Source of the DNA: a virus
Length of the DNA: 42,341 nt
Virus record (IMG/VR): IMGVR_UViG_3300006754_000040
Span: 1-42,341 of that record
Strand: one strand, 5' to 3'
A model generated the notes under the pieces. That model ran no database searches. It had not been told where the DNA came from and worked only from the letters and a program-made list of their open reading frames with translations. The first letter of the stretch is position 1, and every line of letters begins with the position of its first letter. Of the stretch, positions 7,166 to 15,506 are shown piece after piece. Both the position numbers and the translations under genes were made by a program.

Positions 7166-7843
7166 TTATGCGCCTTCGGTCCTGTACCGCTGAACCAAGG
7201 ATTCCACGGGAGTTTCCTTTCCGTCGTCGTCTTCCCCAAGGAAGTCCTCTACGTCGAACTCCTCTGCTTCAAGCTCCTCGGCTTCATCCTCATCAGCAGT
7301 TTCCTCATCAGCAGTTCGCACCCCTTCGAGAAGGGCGTCTACTTCGTCCATGTCATCCAGGAGGTCTGATTCAGGCTCTTCGGGTTCCGGGTTCATGGCA
7401 GCCTTGAGGACGGCAATCGTCTCTTGGTTGCCTCCCATGACTTGATACTTGGTGTGGTCATTGAGCTTCGTGACGTCGATTCCGTGAACGAGGTGAGGCT
7501 CGGGATCTTCTTCAGGCTCTTCAGGAATGTCTTCGTCCGGGGACTGCAACCGGTCAGGTTCTTCAGGCTCTTCTGCTTCAGCGACCTCTGTTGTAAGGGC
7601 CTGTACTTCAGTCCAAGCAGCGATCTGTCCTTGAAGTCGGTCAGCGTGGCCCTGCAACTGCTTGAAGATGGCTTCCATCTGGGTGTCCAAGTCCTGGACT
7701 TGATCCAAGATCCCCGCCTCCTTCATAAGGGAGTCAACCTTGGCCTTACGGTCGGCTTGCACCGCTTTGAGTTGGTCCGGGAGAGCCTGAAGCTCGGCTT
7801 GCAGGGCCTGAACCTTCTCGGCAGCGGTTTGTTGGATGTCCAT
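7166..7843 (-). CDS. Acidic coiled-coil protein of unknown function
   Basis: A 225-aa protein. Residues 1-90 are a Gln/Ala/Leu-rich heptad-like helix predicted to form a coiled coil. Residues 90-120 and 150-215 are very acidic (Glu, Asp, Pro). A short ordered block 'LVHGIDVTKLNDHTKYQVMGGN' sits between. An AGGAAGG lies upstream of the ATG, which is one base from the stop of the 348-aa fibre gene, so they form one operon. It could be a fibre chaperone, an assembly helper or a virion protein; sequence alone does not decide. Confidence 0.6.
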   Translation of the reverse strand: MDIQQTAAEKVQALQAELQALPDQLKAVQADRKAKVDSLMKEAGILDQVQDLDTQMEAIFKQLQGHADRLQGQIAAWTEVQALTTEVAEAEEPEEPDRLQSPDEDIPEEPEEDPEPHLVHGIDVTKLNDHTKYQVMGGNQETIAVLKAAMNPEPEEPESDLLDDMDEVDALLEGVRTADEETADEDEAEELEAEEFDVEDFLGEDDDGKETPVESLVQRYRTEGA

Positions 7844-7844
7844 G

Positions 7845-8891
7845 TCAGCACCTTCCTGTCTTGATGAACGATACCCGCAGCCCGCTACTTCCGGTTCCCT
7901 CTACCGCTTCTGTTATGCGCCCCTGGTCATCTATGGCGATTGTGGGGTTGGCATAGGTGCCTGCTGTCACCGCCGTGTCCTCAAGGGTGAAGGTGGTTGT
8001 CCCAGCCCCATCGGTGATTTCAATCCCTGTTCCCTCTGTAAGGATGTTCGCTTCCGCAGCCGTGATTCGCCCTTGGGCATCCACGGTCACTTCTGCGTTT
8101 TGGTACGTTCCAGGTGTTACCGCTGTGTTTTCCAGGGATACCGTGACAGTAGTTCCAGCCCCTTCGTCAGTGATGTTTATGCCGGTGCCTTCTGTGAGCA
8201 CACGCGCATTTGGAATGTCCCCATCAGCACTCAGGGTGACGTATTCAGCGTCCTCTGGAGCGCCCGATTCCCCTGCGGTTTCTCCGACGTACCGGAACCC
8301 CACGACGTAGGGGTCAAAAGCTGCCGGGGCAATGCCCGTTTCAGCCCAGAAGTCGTTGGAGATGAGCAACAGGCCGTTGGCGTAGTTCCAAACCCAGCCT
8401 ACGGTTTTGTTATCCCCTACCCCTGTGGTACCTGCGGTGGTTGTGACGAGAACGCCTGCCGCATCGGGGTCACCGTCGTAGAGTTGGATGGCGTAGCCGT
8501 TTGAGGGAGCACCCCCTGAAGCACCACGAGGGACAAGCTGCGGGAGGAGCCAGTTCTTCAACTGGCTTGATGTGGGGTCTCCGTAGGTTTCGTATGAGCA
8601 CCACGTTGAATCATTGGTTCCAGCCACGAGGGTGAGTCGAACTGCGTCAGTGGGATCTGAAAGATCCTGAATCAGAGTGGGGTTGGCTACGGCGTTTGCC
8701 TGAGCTTCCGCAAGATTCGCAGCGGTGAGGGACCGCAGCGTGGACATCTGAGTCCACACCTGCTCCGCGTCCATGATGAACGTGAAGGGGAAGAAGGTCT
8801 CGTACCAGACCGCCCCTGAGTTGGCGTCGATGACGCCAGCCTGGATGGCTTTGGTGGTGAGGTTGATTCTTTCTTGGTTGGTGAACCCCAT
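7845..8891 (-). CDS. Tail fibre-like virion protein with beta repeats
   Basis: A 348-aa protein. Residues 1-215 are a globular N-terminal part starting 'MGFTNQERINLTTKAIQAGV', probably for attachment or assembly. The C-terminal 120 residues contain two tandem copies of a phage fibre repeat: 'ENTAVTPGTYQNAEVTVDAQGRITAA' spans one and a related '...DTAVTAGTYANPTIAIDDQGRI...' the other, each preceded by an 'LTEGTGI.IT' strand. Repeats of this kind are common in tail fibre and tail-spike shafts. AGGAGGA precedes the ATG. Its neighbours are another large adhesin-like gene and a coiled-coil gene, so it is part of the host-recognition cassette. Confidence 0.65.
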   Translation of the reverse strand: MGFTNQERINLTTKAIQAGVIDANSGAVWYETFFPFTFIMDAEQVWTQMSTLRSLTAANLAEAQANAVANPTLIQDLSDPTDAVRLTLVAGTNDSTWCSYETYGDPTSSQLKNWLLPQLVPRGASGGAPSNGYAIQLYDGDPDAAGVLVTTTAGTTGVGDNKTVGWVWNYANGLLLISNDFWAETGIAPAAFDPYVVGFRYVGETAGESGAPEDAEYVTLSADGDIPNARVLTEGTGINITDEGAGTTVTVSLENTAVTPGTYQNAEVTVDAQGRITAAEANILTEGTGIEITDGAGTTTFTLEDTAVTAGTYANPTIAIDDQGRITEAVEGTGSSGLRVSFIKTGRC

Positions 8892-8900
8892 GAGTTCCTC

Positions 8901-9218
8901 CTATGCAGGCCCGCACTCTGCTTGGAACACCGCCATTGCCCGTACAAAGGGCATTTCAGGTATCCGGTAGACAGTTCTATGGCGGTATCCCAGTTGGACG
9001 GACACCGAGAACACTCCCTGTTGGAAGCGTACCTTCAAGAGTGCGGGTCCTTCCCATTCTTCTGAGCGGTTGACTACCGCCTTCTCAATGCCCCTGAAGT
9101 CAGCGACGTCAAAGGTGTGCTCATCCACGCAGGTGTCGGAGGAGGCCACCGCCAAGCGAACCGTCTGGTCCTCCTGGTCTACGGAAATATGTACTGGTTC
9201 CGGGAAGTTAGCTGCCAT
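8901..9218 (-). CDS. Small hypothetical protein in fibre cassette
   Basis: A 105-aa protein with alternating polar and hydrophobic residues suggesting a beta-rich domain, one Cys in 'DTCVDEH' and one near the end. No motif was recognised. It lies between two fibre-like genes with gaps of 7-9 bases, so it is co-transcribed and probably an accessory or structural partner of the fibres. The ribosome site is weak (GAGAG about 5 nt upstream). Confidence 0.55.
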   Translation of the reverse strand: MAANFPEPVHISVDQEDQTVRLAVASSDTCVDEHTFDVADFRGIEKAVVNRSEEWEGPALLKVRFQQGVFSVSVQLGYRHRTVYRIPEMPFVRAMAVFQAECGPA

Positions 9219-9225
9219 CTTGCTC

Positions 9226-11256
9226 TCAGATAAGGGTGGTAATCATGGAGTTCAGTTTGATTCCAGCATTTACGATCTCGACCTCTACGAAGAACCCCGT
9301 CTCGCAAGTGAAGCCACCAAAGGTGGCATTGATGGTGTTTCCCGAAGAGGAGGCTTCCCTGATGTGGCCGTCTGTTACGCCGTCATCGAAGGTGGCGAAG
9401 TTGTAGAGGCCCCCATGCAAGAGAAGCGGGGGTGCTGCGGGACCTGTGTTTCCACCGTTGGACGAGGCTCTTCTTCGGATGTAGACCTTGAGGTTCTCGT
9501 TGGCGAGGTCGGTAGCCGCGTCCGATAGGAATGTGCCTGCGAAGTTGAAGGTGAGGCTGGCCCTGTTCGTGGCAGGGGAGGGGTCCACCATGGTTCGGTA
9601 GTAGGCTACGGGTGCCCCCATCGCGCTGTAGTCCGGTCCTCCAGGATTGAAGGTAGTCCAGTTCGACTGGTCTGCTTCGTTGGGTGCCAGAAGCTGGCCC
9701 CCGTAAACCATCGCCTCGCCAGCCACGAGTGCGTTGTTGGAGTTCCAGTTCCCTGGAGCCGTCCCTCCGTTGTAGCCGCTGTCTTGGCGATAGCTCTCAT
9801 CATCGAAGTAGTCAGCGACATCTGTGGAAGTCTGGGTGTGGGTGTCGATGACGATGGAGTCCGTGGTGGAGAGCACAGTCCCACCATTGGCCCAGGTGTC
9901 TCTGGGAAACGCGGATGCAGTGCCTGTGGCTGTGGTTTCCCGGTAGCTGCCTGAGTTGATCGCCCAGTTAGTCTGGGTGTAGGTCACGCCATCCACGTTC
10001 TCATCGTTGGTCCAACCCCCAAAGTTCGCCGCACCTGTGCCGAAGGGAGACACATTGAGGGTTGGCAGCCCGAAATCAGACGCAGTGATGCGGAGATTCT
10101 GGCTTGTCCTGGATGTGTTGCGGTTTAGCTGGTCGATCCCAGTGACGGTAATGGTGAACTCAGAGCCGATGTCGTAGTACTCCAAGCCGGACAGGTACCG
10201 GGTGACAGTGCTGCCAGGGGTTTCTGCCAACGTGACCGTCCCGCTGATGGAGGGGGTGGTGGGGTTGGTGTCCAGGAACACGGCGGTTTGGGTGTAGGTG
10301 TAGGGGCCACTTCCGTCGGTAGCGGAGTCCGGCGTCATGATCACTTCGACGTTGTACCTGCCCCCGTCAAGCGCAGCCGCAGTAAGGACGTTCTCTACTG
10401 CGGCTGCCACGGACATCTTTGCTTTTTGGCGTGCCGGGTAGATCGGGTCATCAATGCCGTAGCTTGAAATGGTGACCACGATGAAGCCTGAAGCAGAGGT
10501 GTGGGTGGCGTTCGCATCCAGAACCGGCGTCGTGTAGGTGTCCAACACCGTGACCCCGTCGGCGTCGTATACGTTGATTTCCGCTGAAGCATCGCCTCCA
10601 AACCCAGTCGTCGTGGAGGACGTGGTGAAAGTTGCGGAACTCTGAAGGGATGTGGAGTGGTTCGACCCGGCCCAACCCCCGGTGGAGAAGGGCACACCTT
10701 CGCCTCCGTGGGGGGTGGAAATCCGGGTCGTGCTTCGAGAGATGCTTTCGGAGACCGACTGGTTGCCGTTGTCTCCGTCGTTCGTGTTCCAGTGGCTGTC
10801 GTAAGAGGGGGGTGGGAGTGGAGGAATGTAAACGGTAGCAACACCGCCTACGTCGAGGACTTCTACGTCCACGCCTACAAAGTTGATGGTGGTGAAGGTG
10901 CCTAAGGCAACGCCTTCACTCTCTACATCAACCCCCCCACCCCCCGACTCAAAACAGTCTACGCCTTCTTCTACGACCGCTGAGACCCCTGTGGCGGGGT
11001 CCTCTCCTTCCATCACTCCGTAGAGCATGATTGCGGGCGTGAGGATGGCGGGGATGGTGACGGTGTACTTGTACCGTCCCGTGTCTCCCGCAACAGCCGT
11101 CATGGCTGTCCCAGCGACAACAACTCCTTGTTTGTCCCCTACCGCGTCGAAGTAAAAGACTTCAATCGACGGGTTCAGGGGTGTGATGGGGTCCCCACTG
11201 CTGTCTACGAATAGCGCAGTAAAGGTGAAGGGGTCCCCAATGATTCCCTTAGCCAT
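9226..11256 (-). CDS. Large adhesin/fibre-like virion protein
   Basis: A 676-aa protein rich in Thr, Ser, Gly, Asn and Val with almost no Lys, typical of extended beta-structured virion fibres. The first 95 residues look like an Ig-like beta sandwich ('GDPFTFTALFVDSSGDPITPLNPSIEVFYF', ending in 'AIMLYGVMEGEDP'); the same pattern occurs at the start of the neck-type protein at 22892. A Gly-rich and Pro-rich hinge ('GGGGVD', 'IPPLPPP') at about residues 108-150 links it to the distal part, where Ser/Thr-rich segments and further beta sandwiches follow. AAGGAG precedes the ATG. It is the likely main receptor-binding protein of the minus-strand cassette. Confidence 0.65.
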   Translation of the reverse strand: MAKGIIGDPFTFTALFVDSSGDPITPLNPSIEVFYFDAVGDKQGVVVAGTAMTAVAGDTGRYKYTVTIPAILTPAIMLYGVMEGEDPATGVSAVVEEGVDCFESGGGGVDVESEGVALGTFTTINFVGVDVEVLDVGGVATVYIPPLPPPSYDSHWNTNDGDNGNQSVSESISRSTTRISTPHGGEGVPFSTGGWAGSNHSTSLQSSATFTTSSTTTGFGGDASAEINVYDADGVTVLDTYTTPVLDANATHTSASGFIVVTISSYGIDDPIYPARQKAKMSVAAAVENVLTAAALDGGRYNVEVIMTPDSATDGSGPYTYTQTAVFLDTNPTTPSISGTVTLAETPGSTVTRYLSGLEYYDIGSEFTITVTGIDQLNRNTSRTSQNLRITASDFGLPTLNVSPFGTGAANFGGWTNDENVDGVTYTQTNWAINSGSYRETTATGTASAFPRDTWANGGTVLSTTDSIVIDTHTQTSTDVADYFDDESYRQDSGYNGGTAPGNWNSNNALVAGEAMVYGGQLLAPNEADQSNWTTFNPGGPDYSAMGAPVAYYRTMVDPSPATNRASLTFNFAGTFLSDAATDLANENLKVYIRRRASSNGGNTGPAAPPLLLHGGLYNFATFDDGVTDGHIREASSSGNTINATFGGFTCETGFFVEVEIVNAGIKLNSMITTLI

Positions 11257-11259
11257 TGT

Positions 11260-11433
11260 TTACTCCTTGGGGTTCAACCGCAGGAGCCATTCCTTCTTCT
11301 CAACCCATTTTTCTCCGTCCCACACCATCCCGTTTAGTTCTTGCCCGATTTCGGGATTTGGCATGTCGAGAGGGAGCGGTAGCTGGACTACCTGGGGTTG
11401 AGAGACTGCAATCCCTGTTTTTGTGAAAGCCAT
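11260..11433 (-). CDS. Small hypothetical protein at head of fibre cassette
   Basis: A 57-aa protein. The ATG at 11433 is chosen because AGGAG lies 5 nt upstream; the frame extends nine codons further but without a ribosome site. The first part is Pro/Gln/Leu-rich ('QPQVVQLPLPLDMPNPEIGQ') and the end resembles short domains with 'WDGEKWVEKKEW'-type Trp-containing strands found at fibre tips or in fibre-associated proteins. It is the first gene of the minus-strand operon, with the next gene 3 bases away. Confidence 0.55.
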   Translation of the reverse strand: MAFTKTGIAVSQPQVVQLPLPLDMPNPEIGQELNGMVWDGEKWVEKKEWLLRLNPKE

Positions 11434-11523
11434 GGAAACTCCTAAACCTGGGCCGCCCATAGCCTACCCATCGGGAATCATCGGGGGGTCTCGGTAGGCT
11501 CCCTATTCTCCCCACTAAGAGTG

Positions 11524-11599
11524 AGAGGGATGCCCCTGTGCGGCTTCGCCTCGGGTTCGCGTTGTGCTGTTGGGCTACTCCTTGCGCTTTTATCCCTCT
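11524..11599. other. Inverted repeat enclosing a 60-base structured leader
   Basis: AGAGGGAT (11524-11531) and ATCCCTCT (11592-11599) are perfectly complementary and enclose 60 bases with smaller stems such as GGC-TTC-GCC and CCC/GGG. The element lies in the 203-base gap between the divergent operons starting at 11433 (-) and 11637 (+), which must hold promoters for both. It may be a leader structure of the fibre transcript. It is 76 nt long, but its internal arms do not match a tRNA cloverleaf. Confidence 0.3.
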
Positions 11600-11636
11600 A
11601 CTGTGACCCACTTCCACTTCTTTGGAGTTACCCAAA

Positions 11637-13919
11637 ATGGCTACTGAAACCGACAATGCTCTAATCCTCAAGAACGGCGCTGCTCGTACTATCGGTACTG
11701 CGGACATCCTCAAAGTCACGGGGGGTATCTCGACCGCTAATGAGGTGAAGGGCGGCTCCCTCGCCATCACCACCAACGCAGTCATCGGCGGGGACCTCCA
11801 GGTTCAGGGTTCGACCATCACCACCAACGCAGAGCACGTCGTCACTGGCGACAGTGTGTTCGAGTTGAACAACGGCTATCTCAACACTGGAACTATCAAG
11901 GCTGCTGGTTACGCTGCCACGATGCTGGCCGCCACTGGCGGTGGTACAGGTGACACCATCACCGGAGCCGTGTTCGTCGCAGGCACCACAGGCGTTGGAG
12001 CGGCAGACGCCCAGTTCTCCGTCGCGGGTGCAAACTTCGCAGGCATCCTGAAGAAGGGCGACATCTTCCAGCTTTCCAGCTTGACGGCTTTCCCCGGTAA
12101 CAACGGCATGTTCGTTTGTGCCGCTGACCCAGGCAGCAACGCTGGAGACCCCGTCAAGATTTGCAGCACCGTAACCGCGCTCCCGGCCAACGCTGTTTGG
12201 TGTCAGAACCAGTTTGACGCGGGCACCGAAACCTCTGTTGATGCTGTCATTGTTCGAGGTACCGTCGTTGCACAGTTGGCTTCCGATGGTGTCGTCCACG
12301 ATCTGGCTGGTGGTGTTATCCCCGCTGGCTCGTTCTGTACTGCTTACGCGGCAAACGCAGCCGTCAAGGTGGGCGGTGCTGCTGTCCCCGTTTCCCGTAC
12401 TGAGTTTGCCTTCTCCCTCGTTGAGTCTGCTACCACCCTTCAGGACGCATACGACCTCGGCGCAGACGTCACCGTAGGTGCAGGCCGTCCTATCCAGTTC
12501 CTCTGCAACGCCACAGGCAACGCGGGATTTGAGGTCCTCGGGCAAGCTGACGGAGACGGAATCGTCAGGCTTGGTACCGCAGGCAAGTCGCTTCACCAAC
12601 TCGTGATGTACAACCAGGGTGCTGCCAGTGGTTGGACCTCGGTTGGGCAGGACCTGACCATCGCAACCGACACCACCGGTACTCTGGCGCTGACTTCCGC
12701 TGGTATCCTGGACCTCAATGCAGGGGCTGCCTTCACGGTAGATGGTGCTGATACTTCCCACGTCATTATGGATGCCAATGCCGATGCCGCCAAGGCTCTC
12801 GACATCGAGGCCCACAATGCCAATGCGGGTGGTAGTGCGAAAGCCCATCTCAACTTCCTTGCGGACGACAACATCACGGCTGGGAGTATCGGCTTCGATG
12901 TCAACGCCTCTGGCGCAATCACCATGGATGGTGGTGCCAACTCCAACCTCAGCGTGGCTAACGACGACATCACCCTCACTCTGGGTGTGGCAGGCGGTGG
13001 TACGTCCCAGCTTATCGCGTCATCCGCTGGTGCGGGCACTGACGCTATTCGCCTCCTTGCCTCCGCTGGTGGCATCGACGTGGATGCTGAAGGCACGCTG
13101 ACCTTGAACTCCAAGGCAGCCTCCAACTTCACCATGACGGCAAACGTTGCAGCGGATCGTGCCCTCGTCATCGCGGCAACCAACACGGACGCTGGCGGTG
13201 ACGGTATCCTGGACCTCGACGGAGACATCATCACCATCGACTCCGGTGTGGGTGCAGTCAGCATCGACGCGGCGGCGGGAGCCAACCTTACGGCTACCAC
13301 CGGCACGCTGACCGTGAAATCGACTGCTGGTGCGCTCACCCAAACAGCCGCGTTGAGTTCGACGTGGGGCATGAGTGCGAACACAGGGTCTCCTCAGACC
13401 CTGAACATCGAGGCGGGCAACGCCGATGCAGGTGCCGCGAATGTGGGACACCTGTACTTGAAGTCATACGACGGAGACGTCACTGTGGAGGCAGAGGAGG
13501 GAGTGGTCCTGCTGAAGACGGGCCACCTCGCAAATGGCACTGCGGGTGTAAAGGACCAAGCTCGGGTGATGATGCTGAGTGGCGCTGGAGCGGTCATCTA
13601 CGCCGACAACACCACCATCTCCGGTAACGACGCTGTTGGTGTCATGTGCGATGACTCTGGAGGCAATGCCGGTGATCCTTGCCTCATGCTCATGCAGCAG
13701 GGCACCATCGCTGAAGTCCAGATGAAGGCGGCAACTTCCGCTGTTGCGGGTGCTCGCCTCTACCTCGATACTGATGGCCTGTGTGTCACCCAGTCCACAG
13801 TGGCTTCTGGCTCTACCGTCGTGCTGGTCGGTGTCGCGGTTGAAGCCTTTGCATCTGCGACACCCGGTTCCAAGGGCCTGTGCGTCTGGAATGGGCGTGC
13901 GATTGCCCAGATCCCGTAG
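11637..13919 (+). CDS. Beta-repeat fibre protein
   Basis: A 760-aa protein dominated by Ala, Gly, Thr, Asp and Val in repeated short strands such as 'GTLTLTSAGILDLNAGAAFTVDG' and 'GVGAVSIDAAAGANLTATTG', the pattern of trimeric beta-helix fibre shafts. Residues about 1-80 match the N-terminal strand-rich attachment type; a Cys-containing insert lies at about 160-220. The C-terminal 60 residues ('GARLYLDTDGLCVTQ...VVLVGVAV...') resemble the domain of the small protein at 15049. The ATG at 11637 follows GGAG by 9 nt; an upstream in-frame TTG is disfavoured. It is followed by a terminator, so it is probably a single-gene transcript. Head or tail fibre location is undecided. Confidence 0.65.
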   Translation: MATETDNALILKNGAARTIGTADILKVTGGISTANEVKGGSLAITTNAVIGGDLQVQGSTITTNAEHVVTGDSVFELNNGYLNTGTIKAAGYAATMLAATGGGTGDTITGAVFVAGTTGVGAADAQFSVAGANFAGILKKGDIFQLSSLTAFPGNNGMFVCAADPGSNAGDPVKICSTVTALPANAVWCQNQFDAGTETSVDAVIVRGTVVAQLASDGVVHDLAGGVIPAGSFCTAYAANAAVKVGGAAVPVSRTEFAFSLVESATTLQDAYDLGADVTVGAGRPIQFLCNATGNAGFEVLGQADGDGIVRLGTAGKSLHQLVMYNQGAASGWTSVGQDLTIATDTTGTLALTSAGILDLNAGAAFTVDGADTSHVIMDANADAAKALDIEAHNANAGGSAKAHLNFLADDNITAGSIGFDVNASGAITMDGGANSNLSVANDDITLTLGVAGGGTSQLIASSAGAGTDAIRLLASAGGIDVDAEGTLTLNSKAASNFTMTANVAADRALVIAATNTDAGGDGILDLDGDIITIDSGVGAVSIDAAAGANLTATTGTLTVKSTAGALTQTAALSSTWGMSANTGSPQTLNIEAGNADAGAANVGHLYLKSYDGDVTVEAEEGVVLLKTGHLANGTAGVKDQARVMMLSGAGAVIYADNTTISGNDAVGVMCDDSGGNAGDPCLMLMQQGTIAEVQMKAATSAVAGARLYLDTDGLCVTQSTVASGSTVVLVGVAVEAFASATPGSKGLCVWNGRAIAQIP

Positions 13920-13942
13920 GGATAGCAACTTAGGCTAAACAC

Positions 13943-13979
13943 AAGGCCCGTCCGTCCTTCCAAGGGCGGGCGGGCCTTT
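13943..13979 (+). terminator. Rho-independent terminator after beta-repeat fibre gene
   Basis: A 15-nt arm at 13943-13957 pairs with 13964-13978 (two G-U pairs) around loop TTCCAA, followed by T and then GCTTT. It is 23 bases after the stop of the fibre gene. Confidence 0.8.
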
Positions 13980-14017
13980 GCTTTGGGGTGGCGGGTATGA
14001 TTACCGAAGGAAGTTCT

Positions 14018-14398
14018 ATGGCTACGAAAGCAACAGCAAGCCCTGCCTTTGAAACTCGGGTCCACATGGGCTTGGGCGAGGCGATTGAGCGTCTTATGCG
14101 GGTCGATAGCATGGCGGTTACCGGGTACGGCGGTAAACGCGAGGAACTCCTTGCAGAGCGCAAGCTCATCGTGGAAGCCCTGAATCAGCAGTACAAGCTG
14201 GACCTGGGCTTTGACTGCAACATGGACGGGATTCCTGACACCATCGAAATCTTCATGCAGACCGCTCAGACCTCGTGTTGTCGGATTCTGCCCATGGATG
14301 GCAAGAAGATTTCCTCGGGTAGGAAGTCCACGAGGAAGAAGGCTGCATCATCTAAGAAACCCGCTGCTCGCGGCACCAGGAAAAGGAAGAAGACATGA
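14018..14398 (+). CDS. Small protein with EF-hand-like loop and basic tail
   Basis: A 126-aa protein with three parts. Residues 18-60 form a helical, charged segment. Residues 66-74 ('DCNMDGIPD') fit the D-x-N-x-D-G-x-x-D pattern of calcium-binding EF-hand or dockerin-type loops. Residues 96-126 are a Lys/Arg/Ser/Ala tail like those of DNA-condensing proteins. Two adjacent Cys occur at 87-88. The ATG at 14018 is preferred because AAGGA precedes it by 6 nt; in-frame GTG 13988 and ATG 13997 lack such a site. The stop overlaps the next start (ATGA). The function is unknown; nucleic-acid binding by the tail is an inference. Confidence 0.55.
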   Translation: MATKATASPAFETRVHMGLGEAIERLMRVDSMAVTGYGGKREELLAERKLIVEALNQQYKLDLGFDCNMDGIPDTIEIFMQTAQTSCCRILPMDGKKISSGRKSTRKKAASSKKPAARGTRKRKKT

Positions 14399-14748
14399 CC
14401 CTTTCACAGTTGCTTATGGCGTTGCTCGCCGCCTACGGACTTTGCTTTGCCCTGGTCAACGACAAGGTTGCTTTTCTCACGAACCCGTTGAAAAAGCTCC
14501 CGCTGTTCCGGGACGCTGAGGATGGGGAGAACTTCTTTGGGCGGCTCTTGCGATGCCCCTATTGCACCGGGTTCCATGCCGGGTGGGTGGTTTGGCTTGT
14601 TTTCCACAGCCCTTCTTTCTTGGGGGATGCAGATGTAGCCCTCTCGCCCCTCATTTCGGGGGGTATCCTGTTCACATTCGCGTCTTGTACGTTCTGCTAC
14701 ATCGTTGATGTAGCAGCCCAGTGGTTCGAGGAAACATCGGCGTCGTGA
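14395..14748 (+). CDS. DUF1360-like membrane protein
   Basis: A 117-aa membrane protein. Hydrophobic segments lie at about residues 4-22, 58-72 and 82-105. The motif 'RCPYCTGFHAGWVVWL' between the first two is the hallmark I associate with the DUF1360 family of small phage and bacterial membrane proteins. Cys pairs also occur in the last segment ('SCTFCYIVD'). It starts within the stop of the preceding gene (ATGA overlap). Its role is unknown; membrane remodelling or superinfection functions would be guesses. Confidence 0.6.
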   Translation: MTLSQLLMALLAAYGLCFALVNDKVAFLTNPLKKLPLFRDAEDGENFFGRLLRCPYCTGFHAGWVVWLVFHSPSFLGDADVALSPLISGGILFTFASCTFCYIVDVAAQWFEETSAS

Positions 14749-14760
14749 CCGGGAGTCCCC

Positions 14761-15048
14761 ATGGCGATAACTACTAATGTCCAGTGCCCAGTTGAGGTGG
14801 TGGAAGGGGCCTCGTTTGGGGAGTATGCAAATGCCATCCGAATCATCCCTGACAGCGGGAATGATGTGCTGATGGATTTTTGCGTCTATTCAGCCCAGGA
14901 CAACAAGGCCAGGGTGGTCGCACGAGTTCGGTTGGCGACCTCCATGCTCCGGGTGATTCGGGATCGGATCACCAGTGACTTGGAACCCGGTGAAGAGATT
15001 CCCCCGAATACGATCTTCTTGATGCCTGCTTTGACAGGGGACAACTAA
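14761..15048 (+). CDS. Small DUF3467-like protein
   Basis: A 95-aa protein. 'EYANAIRIIPDSGNDVLMDFCVYSA' followed by 'ARVVARVRLATSMLRVIRDRI' and an acidic end resembles the DUF3467 pattern (YAN... DF... R+ helix), a small bacterial and phage family of unknown function. The match is from memory and weak. The ATG follows a gap of 12 bases, and the stop is immediately followed by the next GTG start, which indicates one operon with the gene at 15049. Confidence 0.5.
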   Translation: MAITTNVQCPVEVVEGASFGEYANAIRIIPDSGNDVLMDFCVYSAQDNKARVVARVRLATSMLRVIRDRITSDLEPGEEIPPNTIFLMPALTGDN

Positions 15049-15474
15049 GTGCCCATCGCTCGTGTAGCTTCTGCGGGCCGTTCCTTTGGAGCCTTTGTGG
15101 TCCCAGGCGCAACGGCTAACGGGGCTATCCGGGAAGGTGCTGCGGTTGCCCTCGTTGCAGACGGGGTGGACGCGGTCATTGAGGAATGCTCCGCGACCCA
15201 AAACGGAAACACGTTTGCAGGGTTCGCTGCGAAGGCCGTCGCTGACGGAGAACCTGTGGGGGTTGTTTCTTTTCGCGGCTCTACTACTGCCCCCATTGTG
15301 GAGGGCGGTGGTGCCTTTACGATAGGCGATGCCGTGTTCCTTTCCACCACTACGGGAGAAGTCACTCACACAGCCCCTACGGCGGCTGGAGTGGTCAGTC
15401 TTCACCTGGGGGTAGCGGTTTCTACCACCGAGTTGTTCATGAGTACCGATGCTCGGTACGGTATACCTGCCTGA
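15049..15474 (+). CDS. Head-decoration / fibre-knob-like protein
   Basis: A 141-aa, Ala/Gly/Val-rich protein starting with GTG directly after the preceding TAA. Strands such as 'GFAAKAVADGEPVGVVSFRGS' and 'FTIGDAVFLSTTTGEVTHT...VVSLHLGVAVSTTELFM' match the compact beta domain of DUF2190-type capsid-decoration and head-fibre proteins. The same pattern ends the 760-aa fibre at 11637, so the two may share an attachment or tip domain. A GGGGA precedes the start. A terminator overlaps its stop codon. Confidence 0.6.
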   Translation: MPIARVASAGRSFGAFVVPGATANGAIREGAAVALVADGVDAVIEECSATQNGNTFAGFAAKAVADGEPVGVVSFRGSTTAPIVEGGGAFTIGDAVFLSTTTGEVTHTAPTAAGVVSLHLGVAVSTTELFMSTDARYGIPA

Positions 15475-15493
15475 GCGGTGGCTCGGGCTTTTT
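15469..15493 (+). terminator. Terminator overlapping the stop codon
   Basis: GCCTGAGC (15469-15476) pairs with GCTCGGGC (15481-15488) over a 4-nt loop, with one G-U pair, followed by five T residues. The stop codon of the preceding gene lies within the first arm, and the next gene's ribosome site starts just after the T-run. Confidence 0.75.
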
Positions 15494-15506
15494 CGGGAGG
15501 CTTAGC

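Noticed and set aside
11524-11599. tRNA gene suggested by a 76-nt length and an 8-bp closing stem
   Set aside because: Neither strand gives a D-arm, anticodon arm and T-arm in the right order.
11530-11664. 44-aa plus-strand frame with a signal-like hydrophobic stretch
   Set aside because: It overlaps the start of the 760-aa fibre gene, has no strong ribosome site, and covers the inverted-repeat leader; chance is more likely.
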